Source of the DNA: Parazoarcus communis
Lineage (GTDB): Bacteria > Pseudomonadota > Gammaproteobacteria > Burkholderiales > Rhodocyclaceae
Length of the DNA stretch: 64,000 bases
Direction of reading: 5' to 3'
Assembly: GCF_003111665.1 (NCBI RefSeq)
Contig: NZ_CP022188.1
Location: forward strand, 4,216,001 to 4,280,000
Shown: in pieces, positions 11,241 through 19,062 of the stretch
Layout of the letters: each line of letters opens with the position of its first letter
Position numbering within the stretch: the stretch's first letter is position 1
Notes under the pieces: model-generated
The model's input: the letters and a program-made list of their open reading frames with translations, nothing else
Told to the model about the DNA's origin: nothing
Database searches by the model: none
Made by a program: the position numbers and the translations under genes

Positions 11241-11269
11241 TTGCTAGAAAGCATTCTAAAAACTATACT
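11241..11269 (+). promoter_or_regulatory. marR promoter with embedded palindromic operator
   Basis: A -35 TTGCTA (11241-11246) and a -10 TATACT (11264-11269) are separated by 17 bases. The inverted repeat TAGAA-AGCA-TTCTA (11245-11258) overlaps the -35 and most of the spacer, which is a typical place for an autorepressing MarR dimer. The transcript should start near 11276. Confidence 0.6.
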
Positions 11270-11309
11270 GCGACGCATGAGCCCACGATGCCGAACCCGC
11301 TGCGAAGAC

Positions 11310-11780
11310 ATGCTGCGCATGACTGCCGAGAGTTTTCCCGAGATCAACACCCCGGGCATGCGTTTCATCGCGCGCGTTTTTCGTCTGCGCGACCTGATCT
11401 ACGAGAACGCCCAGCGCGAAATGAGCCGATTCGAACTCTCGCCGGTCGAGTACTCGGTGCTCGCCACCCTGCGCAAAACCCCTTCGCCCCATGCGCTTCG
11501 CCCCTCGGACATCTACAAGGGCATGCTGATCACCTCGGGCGGACTCGCCAAGGTGCTCAAGTGCCTGGAGCAACGAGATCTTGTCCTGCGTGAGGACGAC
11601 AGCTCCGATCGTCGCGGCTCGCGCGTCCGCCTGACCCCGGCGGGGATCGAACTCATCGAAGCCGCACTTAAGACGGTCATCGGTAGCGACATCGCCATGC
11701 TCCAGCGGGTCGCCAGCCCGGAACAACTCGACGCGCTCGCAGAAGCGCTGCAACCCTTCACAGAGAACCTCGACCTATGA
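11310..11780 (+). CDS. MarR-family transcriptional regulator
   Basis: A 156-residue winged-helix regulator when started at the ATG at 11310. An in-frame ATG at 11277 would lie almost on the predicted transcription start, so it is less likely. It has MarR features: a helical dimerisation part, the helix-turn-helix region (LRPSDIYKGMLITSGGLAKVLKCLEQRDLV) and the wing (EDDSSDRRGSRVRLTPAGIELIE). It lies 46 bases before a Bcr/CflA-type drug exporter on the same strand. The pair probably forms a ligand-induced efflux unit, with the regulator repressing its own promoter. It looks inserted between norCB and norEFQ and has no evident role in denitrification. Confidence 0.88.
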   Translation: MLRMTAESFPEINTPGMRFIARVFRLRDLIYENAQREMSRFELSPVEYSVLATLRKTPSPHALRPSDIYKGMLITSGGLAKVLKCLEQRDLVLREDDSSDRRGSRVRLTPAGIELIEAALKTVIGSDIAMLQRVASPEQLDALAEALQPFTENLDL

Positions 11781-11826
11781 CGCATGAAACCCCTGCGCCC
11801 GCCCGCCCCGGGGCCGGGAGGCGCAC

Positions 11827-13038
11827 ATGAACCGCGCCGATCGCAGCCCGATGGGCTTTACCGAATTTGTCGGCTTCATTGCCGCCTGCATGGCGCTCAA
11901 CGCCCTCGCCATCGACGTGATGCTGCCCGCCCTGCCCATGCTTCACGCCGACTTCAGCCTGACCGATCCGAACCAGGCACAGGCCGTGATTGGGGTGTAT
12001 CTGCTGGGCATGGGCGCATCGCAGCTTGTGTACGGCCCCTTATCCGACCGTTACGGCCGCCGCCCGGTGCTCATTGGCGGTCTGATCGTGTTCGCCGTGG
12101 CCGGGATGCTTTCGTCCCTGACTGACAGTTTCGCCACCTTGCTCGCAGCCCGCCTGCTGCAGGGGGTCGGGGCCGGTGCGCCGCGCGTCATCGCCGTGTC
12201 GCTGGCCCGTGACAAGTACTCCGGCGCCCAGATGGGCAAGGTCATGTCGCTGGCGATGATGGTCTTCATGGCCGTGCCGATTCTCGCGCCTTCGATGGGA
12301 CAGCTGATCCTGCTGGTCGCACCCTGGCGCTGGGCCTTTGGCGCGCTGGTCATTGCCGGCGCTGCCGTCCTGACCTGGACCCTGCTGCGGCTGCAGGAAT
12401 CCCTGCCCGAGGAGCACAGGCGTGCCATCTCGCCGCGTGCAATCTTTGGCGCCTACCGCATCACCCTCACCACGCGGACCTCGGTGGGCTACATGCTGGC
12501 GCTCGGGCTGGTCGTGGGCGGGCACATGAGCTTCATCACCTCCGCGCAACAGATCTTTGTCGATGTGTTCGATGTCGGGCGCAGCTTCACCCTGCTGTTT
12601 GCCGCAGTCGCGGTAGCGATGGCGGTGGCGGCGTTCACCAATTCGAGGCTGGTGCACCGCTTCGGCATGCGCCGACTGTCACTGACAGGCCTGGTGACGC
12701 TCATCGTGTTGAACGTGATCCACCTCGGACTCGCACTGAGCGGCAATGAAACCCTGCTCGCCTTCATGCTGCTGCAGGGCGGCAGCGTGTTCGTGTTCGG
12801 TTTTCTGGCCTCCAACCTGAACACCCTGGCGATGGAGCCACTTGGCCATGTCGCGGGCACCGCATCGTCGATGATCGGCTTTTTCAGCACGGTGACGGGC
12901 GCGCTCATCGGCCTCATGGTGGGGCATCTGTTCAATGGCAGCGTATCGCCCCTGGTCGGCGCCTACGTGGTACTCGGGTCCCTGGCGCTGGTGACGGTGT
13001 ATTACACGGAGCGACCGGCCCCGACCCTCGCGGCCTGA
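11827..13038 (+). CDS. MFS drug-resistance transporter, Bcr/CflA type
   Basis: A 403-residue inner-membrane protein with 12 predicted helices. The early helix-1 motif (NALAIDVMLPALP) is typical of Bcr/CflA and related DHA1 proton-driven exporters, and motif A is present (GPLSDRYGRRPVLIGG). It exports small amphiphilic molecules; the substrate cannot be told from sequence. It lies downstream of the MarR regulator and is probably controlled by it. A long hairpin follows the stop. Confidence 0.85.
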   Translation: MNRADRSPMGFTEFVGFIAACMALNALAIDVMLPALPMLHADFSLTDPNQAQAVIGVYLLGMGASQLVYGPLSDRYGRRPVLIGGLIVFAVAGMLSSLTDSFATLLAARLLQGVGAGAPRVIAVSLARDKYSGAQMGKVMSLAMMVFMAVPILAPSMGQLILLVAPWRWAFGALVIAGAAVLTWTLLRLQESLPEEHRRAISPRAIFGAYRITLTTRTSVGYMLALGLVVGGHMSFITSAQQIFVDVFDVGRSFTLLFAAVAVAMAVAAFTNSRLVHRFGMRRLSLTGLVTLIVLNVIHLGLALSGNETLLAFMLLQGGSVFVFGFLASNLNTLAMEPLGHVAGTASSMIGFFSTVTGALIGLMVGHLFNGSVSPLVGAYVVLGSLALVTVYYTERPAPTLAA

Positions 13039-13070
13039 GTCCCACACCACTCCGTTTCAGACTCGACCCG

Positions 13071-13104
13071 GAAGCCCCGCCGCCCGCAAGGCAGGTGGGG
13101 CTTC
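13071..13104 (+). terminator. Hairpin after the MFS gene (probable terminator)
   Basis: GAAGCCCCGCC pairs with GGTGGGGCTTC (11 pairs including one G-U). There is no strong T run after it, so termination may be partial or rho-assisted. Confidence 0.5.
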
Positions 13105-13166
13105 TGCCATTTCGCCTCAGCGGAGGGGTGGCGCCTGCTCACGCGTGGTCGAGCGCCGGGTGCAAC

Positions 13167-13208
13167 TTGTCCGGAATCAAGGCCGGCGACGCCATGCTTT
13201 CCTAGACT
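13167..13208 (+). promoter_or_regulatory. DNR/FNR box and promoter of norEFQ-D
   Basis: TTGTC-CGGA-ATCAA (13167-13180) matches 8 of 10 consensus positions. A -10 TAGACT lies at 13203-13208. Placing the box at -41.5 gives a start at 13215-13216, exactly at the norE ATG, with no ribosome site in between. The norE message may therefore be leaderless. Confidence 0.7.
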
Positions 13209-13215
13209 GCCGGCT

Positions 13216-13821
13216 ATGAACACGCCCGGTCTTGCTTCCTCCCTGCCCGATCACGGCCCGGCCGCCGAACAACGACTTGCCGGCGATCTGGCGATCTGGA
13301 TTTTCATCCTCGCCGAACTACTGGCTTTCGGTGTGTTCTTCGCCGCCTACGCCTTCACCCGCGCCAACCACATCGAGCTGTTCGATGCCGAACAGCAGGC
13401 GCTGCACCGTGGGGCCGGCGCACTCAACACCGTGCTGCTGCTGACCGCGAGCTACTTCGTGGTGCGCGCGGTGCAGGCGGCCGAACAGCGGGCCTCAGCG
13501 CTGTCCGCACGCTGGTTGCTGGGTGCAATTGCCTGCGGCAGCGGCTTTGTCGTCGTCAAGCTGACCGAATACTCGGCCGCGTTCGAACAGGGCATCAGCC
13601 TGTCGAGCAGCCCCTTTCACATGTTCTACCTGTCACTCACCTTCTTCCACTTCATGCACGTCATCCTCGGCATGGTGATTCTTGCCGCGCTGTGGCAGGG
13701 CGCGCGCAAGGGTCGCTACCAGCCTGGCGACATGAACGGTCTCGAAACCGGCGCGGCCTACTGGCACATGGTGGATCTGGTGTGGCTCATCCTGTTCCCG
13801 CTCGTCTATGTCATCCACTGA
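13216..13821 (+). CDS. norE: NorE, cytochrome c oxidase subunit III-like NO reductase accessory protein
   Basis: A 201-residue membrane protein of the cytochrome oxidase subunit III family with about five helices. The family signature is seen in the first helix (GDLAIWIFILAELLAFGVFFAAY) and near the end (HFMHVILGMVILA, YWHMVDLVWLILFPLVYVIH). NorE proteins help assembly or full activity of NO reductase and are not catalytic. No in-frame ATG occurs between the first codon and the first helix, so the start at 13216 is well supported although it lacks a ribosome site. The last 14 bases overlap norF. Confidence 0.9.
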   Translation: MNTPGLASSLPDHGPAAEQRLAGDLAIWIFILAELLAFGVFFAAYAFTRANHIELFDAEQQALHRGAGALNTVLLLTASYFVVRAVQAAEQRASALSARWLLGAIACGSGFVVVKLTEYSAAFEQGISLSSSPFHMFYLSLTFFHFMHVILGMVILAALWQGARKGRYQPGDMNGLETGAAYWHMVDLVWLILFPLVYVIH

Positions 13822-14107
13822 ACACAGCCCGGCCGTCATGCACGGCACACCGCGTCGAGCCACCCTGCTGTGGGCGGCACTGATCGTCGCCACCCTGCTC
13901 ACCTGGTGGGTAGGCGAAGGCGGTGCTGCCGGCCCGGCCATCGTGGCATTACTGGCAACGATCTCGATCATCAAGGGCAGCATCGTCATCCTCGACTTTA
14001 TGGCCTTGCGCCATGCGCCGCTGATGTGGCGCCTGATCACCCTCGGCTGGATCACCCTCGTCTGGGTTCTGATCGGCCTTGCCTACTGGAAGGGACTTTA
14101 CCAATGA
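13808..14107 (+). CDS. norF: NorF, small membrane protein (cytochrome oxidase subunit IV-like)
   Basis: A 99-residue protein with three hydrophobic helices (about residues 20-36, 41-64 and 73-95), like NorF and cytochrome oxidase subunit IV proteins (PF03626-type). NorE and NorF act together in maturation of NO reductase. It overlaps norE by 14 bases and shares an ATGA with norQ, so the three are translationally coupled. Confidence 0.85.
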   Translation: MSSTEHSPAVMHGTPRRATLLWAALIVATLLTWWVGEGGAAGPAIVALLATISIIKGSIVILDFMALRHAPLMWRLITLGWITLVWVLIGLAYWKGLYQ

Positions 14108-14904
14108 AGCTCGAAACGCCAAATCTCGACAACCCGTTCTATCAGCCGGCAGGCAACGAGGTGGATGTCTTCGAGCAGGCCTGGAAGAACCGCCTGCCGT
14201 TGCTGATCAAGGGCCCGACCGGTTGCGGCAAGACCCGCTTCGTCGCGCATATGGCGGCACGCCTTGGCTTGCCGCTCTACACCGTGGCCTGCCACGACGA
14301 TCTCACCGCCGCCGACCTGGTCGGCCGCCACCTGATCGGCGATGGCAAGACCGTCTGGTGCGACGGCCCGCTGACCCGCGCCGTGCGCGAGGGCGGCATC
14401 TGCTATCTGGACGAGGTGGTCGAGGCGCGCAAGGACACCACCGTGGTGCTGCATCCGCTTGCCGACGACCGCCGCATCCTGCCGATCGACCGCACCGGCG
14501 AACTGCTGCAGGCGCCCCCCTCCTTCATGCTGGTGGTGTCCTACAACCCCGGCTACCAGAACCTGCTCAAGGGCATGAAACCCTCCACCCGCCAGCGCTT
14601 CGTCAGCCTGCGCTTCGACTTCCCCGCCCCGGCGCAGGAAGAAGCCATCCTGATCGGTGAAACCGCCTGCGCCCCCGACCTCGCCCGGCGTCTGGTCGGC
14701 ATTGCCGGTGCCCTGCGCGCGCTCAAGGATCGCGACCTCGAGGAGGCCGCGAGCACCCGTCTGCTGATCTATGCCGCGCTCCTGATCAAGGAGGGGATGG
14801 ACCCGGTCGCAGCCTGCCGCTCAGCCATTGTCGAAAGCCTCACCGACGACGTCGAAACGGTCGAAGCGCTGATGGAAGTGGTTGCCGCCACTTTCGGCCG
14901 CTGA
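14104..14904 (+). CDS. norQ: NorQ, MoxR-type AAA+ ATPase for NO reductase activation
   Basis: A 266-residue AAA+ protein of the NirQ/NorQ/CbbQ group. It has Walker A GPTGCGKT (residues 37-44), a Walker B-like CYLDEVVEA (about 100-108) and a sensor region (VVSYNPGYQNLLKGMKPSTRQRF). With NorD it forms a chaperone thought to insert the non-heme iron of NorB. The frame is open upstream, but the ATG at 14104, overlapping the norF stop, begins the conserved N-terminus. Its partner norD is separated from it by two extra genes. Confidence 0.93.
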   Translation: MKLETPNLDNPFYQPAGNEVDVFEQAWKNRLPLLIKGPTGCGKTRFVAHMAARLGLPLYTVACHDDLTAADLVGRHLIGDGKTVWCDGPLTRAVREGGICYLDEVVEARKDTTVVLHPLADDRRILPIDRTGELLQAPPSFMLVVSYNPGYQNLLKGMKPSTRQRFVSLRFDFPAPAQEEAILIGETACAPDLARRLVGIAGALRALKDRDLEEAASTRLLIYAALLIKEGMDPVAACRSAIVESLTDDVETVEALMEVVAATFGR

Positions 14905-14928
14905 TCGCGGCCGCGGGCAGAACAGCAC

Positions 14929-15336
14929 ATGGCCATCGAACGCAGTGATCCGCTCAAGAATCTGATGCCGGGACCGCCCATCGCGGTCGCCGCCGAGGCC
15001 TTGTTCATCATCAACCTGATGTTGCTGCCGGGCATCGCCTTCATTGCGCTGGTGGTGATGTGGGTGATGCATGGCAAGCACCCCGACCCACTGGTGCGCA
15101 ACCACCTGCGTCAGACGGTGGTGACCTGCTTGTGGGGCGGTAGCTTGCTGGTGTCGATCAGCGTAGGCATCTTTCTGCTGGGTGGCTTCGACAACCCCTG
15201 GTCGTGGGTGATCGGGGTGCTGTACTTCACGCTCTTTCACGCAGGGCTGATCCTGCTGGGCGTGATGGGCCTGGTACGCGCAATCAATGGTCGCACCTGG
15301 CGCTACCCGGTATTCGGCCCCCGCCGCGATGACTGA
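14929..15336 (+). CDS. Small membrane protein, DUF4870/Tic20-like, in the nor operon
   Basis: A 135-residue protein with three or four hydrophobic helices and a polar N-terminus. The layout (helix, short basic loop with HPDPLVRNHLRQ, two further helices) resembles the DUF4870/Tic20-like small membrane proteins, though I am not sure of the family. It lies 24 bases after norQ and overlaps the polyferredoxin start by 8 bases, so it belongs to the operon. A role in NO reductase assembly is inferred from position only. Confidence 0.6.
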   Translation: MAIERSDPLKNLMPGPPIAVAAEALFIINLMLLPGIAFIALVVMWVMHGKHPDPLVRNHLRQTVVTCLWGGSLLVSISVGIFLLGGFDNPWSWVIGVLYFTLFHAGLILLGVMGLVRAINGRTWRYPVFGPRRDD

Positions 15337-16363
15337 GCCCGTCGCGATGTCTGCCGCACCTGCCCGCGCCAAGGGCAAGTCTGCGCGCGTCATCCCGATT
15401 GCGGTCGAGGGTCGCACGCCGCCGCGCGCGCTGCAGCGCCGGCGTCTGCTGTTTCAGGTGGGCTTTTTCCTGCTTTTCATCCTGGCACCGGTGTTCGACC
15501 TGTTCCGCTACGATCTCGACGCCGGCCACGCCTGGCTGCTCGGCTTCGAATGGCGTCTCGGGCTCGACGACTTCCTGGCCGGGCGCATCGGTGCGCTCGA
15601 AGCGGGTGGAAACGTTCTGCTGCGTCTGTTCGTGCCGATTTTTGTCGGTGCGGGCGCCTTCCTATATGTCGCGTGGCGCTGGGGGCGGCTTTACTGCGGC
15701 TGGCTGTGCCCGCACTTCTCGGTGGTCGAGACCATCAACACGCTGATGCTGCGCGCTTCGGGCAAGCCCAGCGTATGGGAAAAGGCGCCCATCACACCGT
15801 GGTTGCCCGCTGGCGGCAAACGCAAACCGGATGCGCGCTGGTGGGGCCTGGTCGTGCCCGCGGCAATCGCCTTCGCCTTCACTTGGGCCGTGGTCTTCCT
15901 GACCTATCTGCTACCGCCGGGCGAAGTCTATGGAAACCTCATCCACGGCGCGCTCACGCGAAACCAGACGATTTTCATCCTCGCCGCCACCACGGTGCTG
16001 TCGATGGAGTTTCTGTTCGCACGCCATCTGTTCTGCCGCTACGCCTGCGCGGTCGGGCTGTTCCAGAGCCTGGCATGGATGAGCAACCCGAAGGCAATGG
16101 TGGTCGGCTTCCTGCGCGCCCGGGCAAGCGACTGCAGCACCTGTCTGCCCGAAAAGCAGTCGGCCTGCGATGCGGTATGCCCCATGCGGCTCACGCCGCG
16201 CAATATCAAGCGCCACATGTTTACCTGCACCCAGTGTGCGCAATGCGTCGATGCCTGCGGCGAAACCCAGGCCGACAACCCGGACGGTCCCTTGCTGCAC
16301 TGGGTCAGTGACGAGGCCGCGAGGCAGAACGAAGCCGGTTTTCGCGCCGGCAGGGAGCGCTAG
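15329..16363 (+). CDS. Membrane polyferredoxin (NapH/CcoG/NosR C-terminal type)
   Basis: A 344-residue membrane protein with about five helices and cysteine clusters of the NapH/CcoG/NosR group: YCGWLCPHFS near residue 125, FCRYACAVG near 235, then two ferredoxin-like motifs (CSTCLPEKQSACDAVCP and CTQCAQCVDACGE). It should move electrons through the inner membrane or reduce a metal centre. The start at 15329 overlaps the preceding stop; a longer frame upstream exists but lies inside that gene. CcoG reduces copper for heme-copper oxidases, so a redox role in NorB iron-centre maturation is an attractive inference. The gene is followed 3 bases later by norD. Confidence 0.85.
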   Translation: MTEPVAMSAAPARAKGKSARVIPIAVEGRTPPRALQRRRLLFQVGFFLLFILAPVFDLFRYDLDAGHAWLLGFEWRLGLDDFLAGRIGALEAGGNVLLRLFVPIFVGAGAFLYVAWRWGRLYCGWLCPHFSVVETINTLMLRASGKPSVWEKAPITPWLPAGGKRKPDARWWGLVVPAAIAFAFTWAVVFLTYLLPPGEVYGNLIHGALTRNQTIFILAATTVLSMEFLFARHLFCRYACAVGLFQSLAWMSNPKAMVVGFLRARASDCSTCLPEKQSACDAVCPMRLTPRNIKRHMFTCTQCAQCVDACGETQADNPDGPLLHWVSDEAARQNEAGFRAGRER

Positions 16364-16366
16364 GCC

Positions 16367-18289
16367 ATGGAAGAAGTCGTCGGCAAACTCTGGCACCGGC
16401 TCGTGACCCGCGCCGCCGGCGGCAGTTTCCCGGAAGCCGCGGTGACCCTCAAGGAAACCGGGCGCTCGGTGGGCGTGCTGTTTCGCGCGCTCGGCGGCGA
16501 CGGTGGCCTGCGCGTTGCAGCATCTGCCGCGGATACGCACGGCGCACGCCGCAGCTGGCTGGCGCGCCTTGCGGGCAGTGGCGAGAAACTGGCGCGCGCG
16601 AGCATGGACGAAAACACCCTGCGCCTGCCGCCGCAGATCGACGCCTTTGCCGAACGCGACCTGAACCGTGAGCTCTACCTGTGGCTGTCGGCGCTTGCCG
16701 CCGCCCACGCCGAAATGGCGCAGATGCCGCCCGACGATGCGGGAAGCGCCAGCCAGTGTCACGCCGGGCACAGTCAGGAAACGCGCGAGTTGCTGCTCAA
16801 CCAGCGCGCCGTGCGGCACACGCTGGCACGCTGGCCGGGCCTCGTTCCGCGCTACCGGCGCCTGGCCGCGGCCACACTTGCGCAGCGCCCCGACCCGGCA
16901 AAGCTGCCGCCATCCGAAGGCGAACGCGAGCGCGCGCTGCGCCGTGCCATCGAGGACCCGGGCAGCGTGAGCGCGCTTCCGCCGGTTGAGGCCGACGCAC
17001 CTTCGGCACAACCGGTGCTGCTGTGGCTGACGCTGCCCGCCGCACGGGCGCCCGAGCCCGCACGCAGTACCGGCCAGGACGGCAAACAGGGCGAGACTCC
17101 ACCGGGCGGATCGGGCAAGCCCGACGAGACCGAGCACACTGCGCACAAGGCCGAACGGGTCGATGCACCGCCCGAGAAGCACGGTCTGCTGATGTTCTTC
17201 CGCGCCGAAAGCCTGCTGTCGGTGGCGGAGTTCATCAAGGTCAATCGCAGCGAAGACGACGACCCCGATCCCAATGCGGCCGCTGCTGCCGCCAATCTCG
17301 ATCAGCTGTCACTGACGCGCGACGGCGAACGCACCGCGTCGAAAGTGCGTTTCGACCTCGACCTGCCCTCTGCAGCCGAGGACGACGTCGTGCTTGGCGC
17401 AGGCATCCCCTTGCCGGAATGGGATTACCGCAAGAGCCGTCTGCTGGAGGATCACGTGCGCCTGCTCGAGATGGCCGCCGCTGCCGACGATCCGCGCGCA
17501 GCCCCGGTGCCGCTGCCCGATCGCCTGCGCCGCACCGCACGCCGGCTGCACCAGCAGTTCTCGATGCTGCAGCCCGGACGGCGCTGGATCAAGGGCCAGG
17601 TTGACGGCAGCGAACTCGACATCGACGCCGTCGTGCGTTCATCCACCGACCGCGCCTGCGGCAGACAGGGCAGCGACCTGCTGTGGCTGACGCTGGAAAA
17701 ACGCGAGCGCGACCTCGCCTGTCTGGCGCTTGCAGACCTGTCGCTCTCCACCGACACCTGGATCTCGAGCGAAGCCCGCGTCATCGACGTCATCCGCGAC
17801 AGCCTGCTGCTGTTCGGCGAAGCCTTGTCGGCCACCGGCGACCGCTTTGCGCTGTGCGGCTTCTCCTCGGTGAAGCGCAACAACGTGCGCTTCCACCACC
17901 TGAAGCGTTTCGACGACCGCTTCGACGACCGCATCCGCGGCCGCATCTCCGCCATCAAGCCCGGCTATTACACCCGGCTCGGAGCCGCCATCCGCCATGC
18001 GACCAGCCTGCTCGACGGCCAGCGTGCCAGCCGCCGCATCCTGCTCATCCTGTCGGACGGCAAGCCGAACGACCTCGACCTTTACGACGGTCGCTACGGC
18101 ATCGAAGACACGCGGATGGCGGTGATCGAGGCCCGCCTGCGCGGCGTGGTGCCGTTCTGCGTCACCATCGACCGCGAGGGTGCGGCCTACCTGCCCCACC
18201 TGTTCGGCCCCGCCGGCTTCGCGGTGATCCGCAAACCGGAAGAACTCCCGGCCCGCCTGCCGATGTTCTACGCCCAGCTCACGAGGTAA
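16367..18289 (+). CDS. norD: NorD, von Willebrand factor A domain protein for NO reductase activation
   Basis: A 640-residue cytoplasmic protein. The C-terminal von Willebrand A domain shows the metal-ion adhesion site DLSLSTD and the later ILLILSDGKPNDLD. The middle part (about 215-330) is polar and low in complexity. NorD works with NorQ as a MoxR/VWA pair to activate NorB. The length is in the usual NorD range. It begins 3 bases after the polyferredoxin and ends 5 bases before the DNR-type regulator, so the whole norE-to-dnr run may be one transcript. Confidence 0.93.
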   Translation: MEEVVGKLWHRLVTRAAGGSFPEAAVTLKETGRSVGVLFRALGGDGGLRVAASAADTHGARRSWLARLAGSGEKLARASMDENTLRLPPQIDAFAERDLNRELYLWLSALAAAHAEMAQMPPDDAGSASQCHAGHSQETRELLLNQRAVRHTLARWPGLVPRYRRLAAATLAQRPDPAKLPPSEGERERALRRAIEDPGSVSALPPVEADAPSAQPVLLWLTLPAARAPEPARSTGQDGKQGETPPGGSGKPDETEHTAHKAERVDAPPEKHGLLMFFRAESLLSVAEFIKVNRSEDDDPDPNAAAAAANLDQLSLTRDGERTASKVRFDLDLPSAAEDDVVLGAGIPLPEWDYRKSRLLEDHVRLLEMAAAADDPRAAPVPLPDRLRRTARRLHQQFSMLQPGRRWIKGQVDGSELDIDAVVRSSTDRACGRQGSDLLWLTLEKRERDLACLALADLSLSTDTWISSEARVIDVIRDSLLLFGEALSATGDRFALCGFSSVKRNNVRFHHLKRFDDRFDDRIRGRISAIKPGYYTRLGAAIRHATSLLDGQRASRRILLILSDGKPNDLDLYDGRYGIEDTRMAVIEARLRGVVPFCVTIDREGAAYLPHLFGPAGFAVIRKPEELPARLPMFYAQLTR

Positions 18290-18294
18290 TTGTG

Positions 18295-19062
18295 ATGAAC
18301 CGCTGTGACGAATTCTGCCGTGCCGCAATGCAGGACACGGACACCTCGGAACCGGCCGCGCCCGGCGAAAACACGCGTGTCGCCCAGTTGCTCGCCAGTG
18401 CCAGCCTGTTTGCCGGCCTGACCCCGGCCGAGATCGCGCCCTTTGCCCGTGGCGCACGCGAGACCTCGGTCACAAAGGGTGACATCCTGTTTCACCGCGG
18501 CGACGCCTGCACCGGCTTCCACCTGATCCTCAGCGGTCAGATCAAGCTCGCCTTCATCTCCGCCGAGGGCAACGAGAAGGTGGTCGAGATCCTGAGCCGG
18601 GGCCAGAGCTTCGGCGAGGCCGTGATGTTCATGGACAAGCCCTACGTGGTGATGGCGCAGGCGCTGACCGACTGCTCGCTGCTGCACATCGCCAAACAGG
18701 TGGTCTTCGACGAAATGGGGCGCGACCCGATCTTCTGCCGCAAGATCATCGCCGGCCTGTCACGGCGGTTGCATCAGCTGATGAGCGACGTCGAGAGCTA
18801 CTCGCTGCGCTCGGGGCGCGACCGCATCATCGGCTACCTGTTGCGCGAGGAAGGCCTGGGCAGTGACGACGACGTCCTCACCACCGGGCCGGTGTCGATC
18901 CGGCTGCCGACCAGCAAGGGCATCATCGCCTCGCGCCTGAACCTGACCCAGGAGCACTTCTCGCGCATTCTCCACGAGCTGATCGAGTCCGGCCTGATCC
19001 AGGTTCAGGGCCGCAACATCCACGTACCGGACCTCGGCCGCCTGCGTGCGACCTTGAGCTAG
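18295..19062 (+). CDS. dnr: DNR/FNR-family transcriptional regulator
   Basis: A 255-residue CRP/FNR protein: cyclic-nucleotide-like beta-roll (about 45-150), dimer helix, and C-terminal helix-turn-helix. The recognition helix SRLNLTQEHFSRILHEL has the E-x-x-S-R pattern that in FNR reads TTGAT half-sites, so it can recognise the boxes in this window. The FNR four-cysteine iron-sulfur ligand pattern is absent (only C4 and C8 near the start). That points to a heme/NO-sensing DNR or NNR type. It ends the nor operon and its last 4 bases overlap the converging MFS gene. It probably drives nor and nir genes in response to NO under low oxygen. Confidence 0.9.
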   Translation: MNRCDEFCRAAMQDTDTSEPAAPGENTRVAQLLASASLFAGLTPAEIAPFARGARETSVTKGDILFHRGDACTGFHLILSGQIKLAFISAEGNEKVVEILSRGQSFGEAVMFMDKPYVVMAQALTDCSLLHIAKQVVFDEMGRDPIFCRKIIAGLSRRLHQLMSDVESYSLRSGRDRIIGYLLREEGLGSDDDVLTTGPVSIRLPTSKGIIASRLNLTQEHFSRILHELIESGLIQVQGRNIHVPDLGRLRATLS

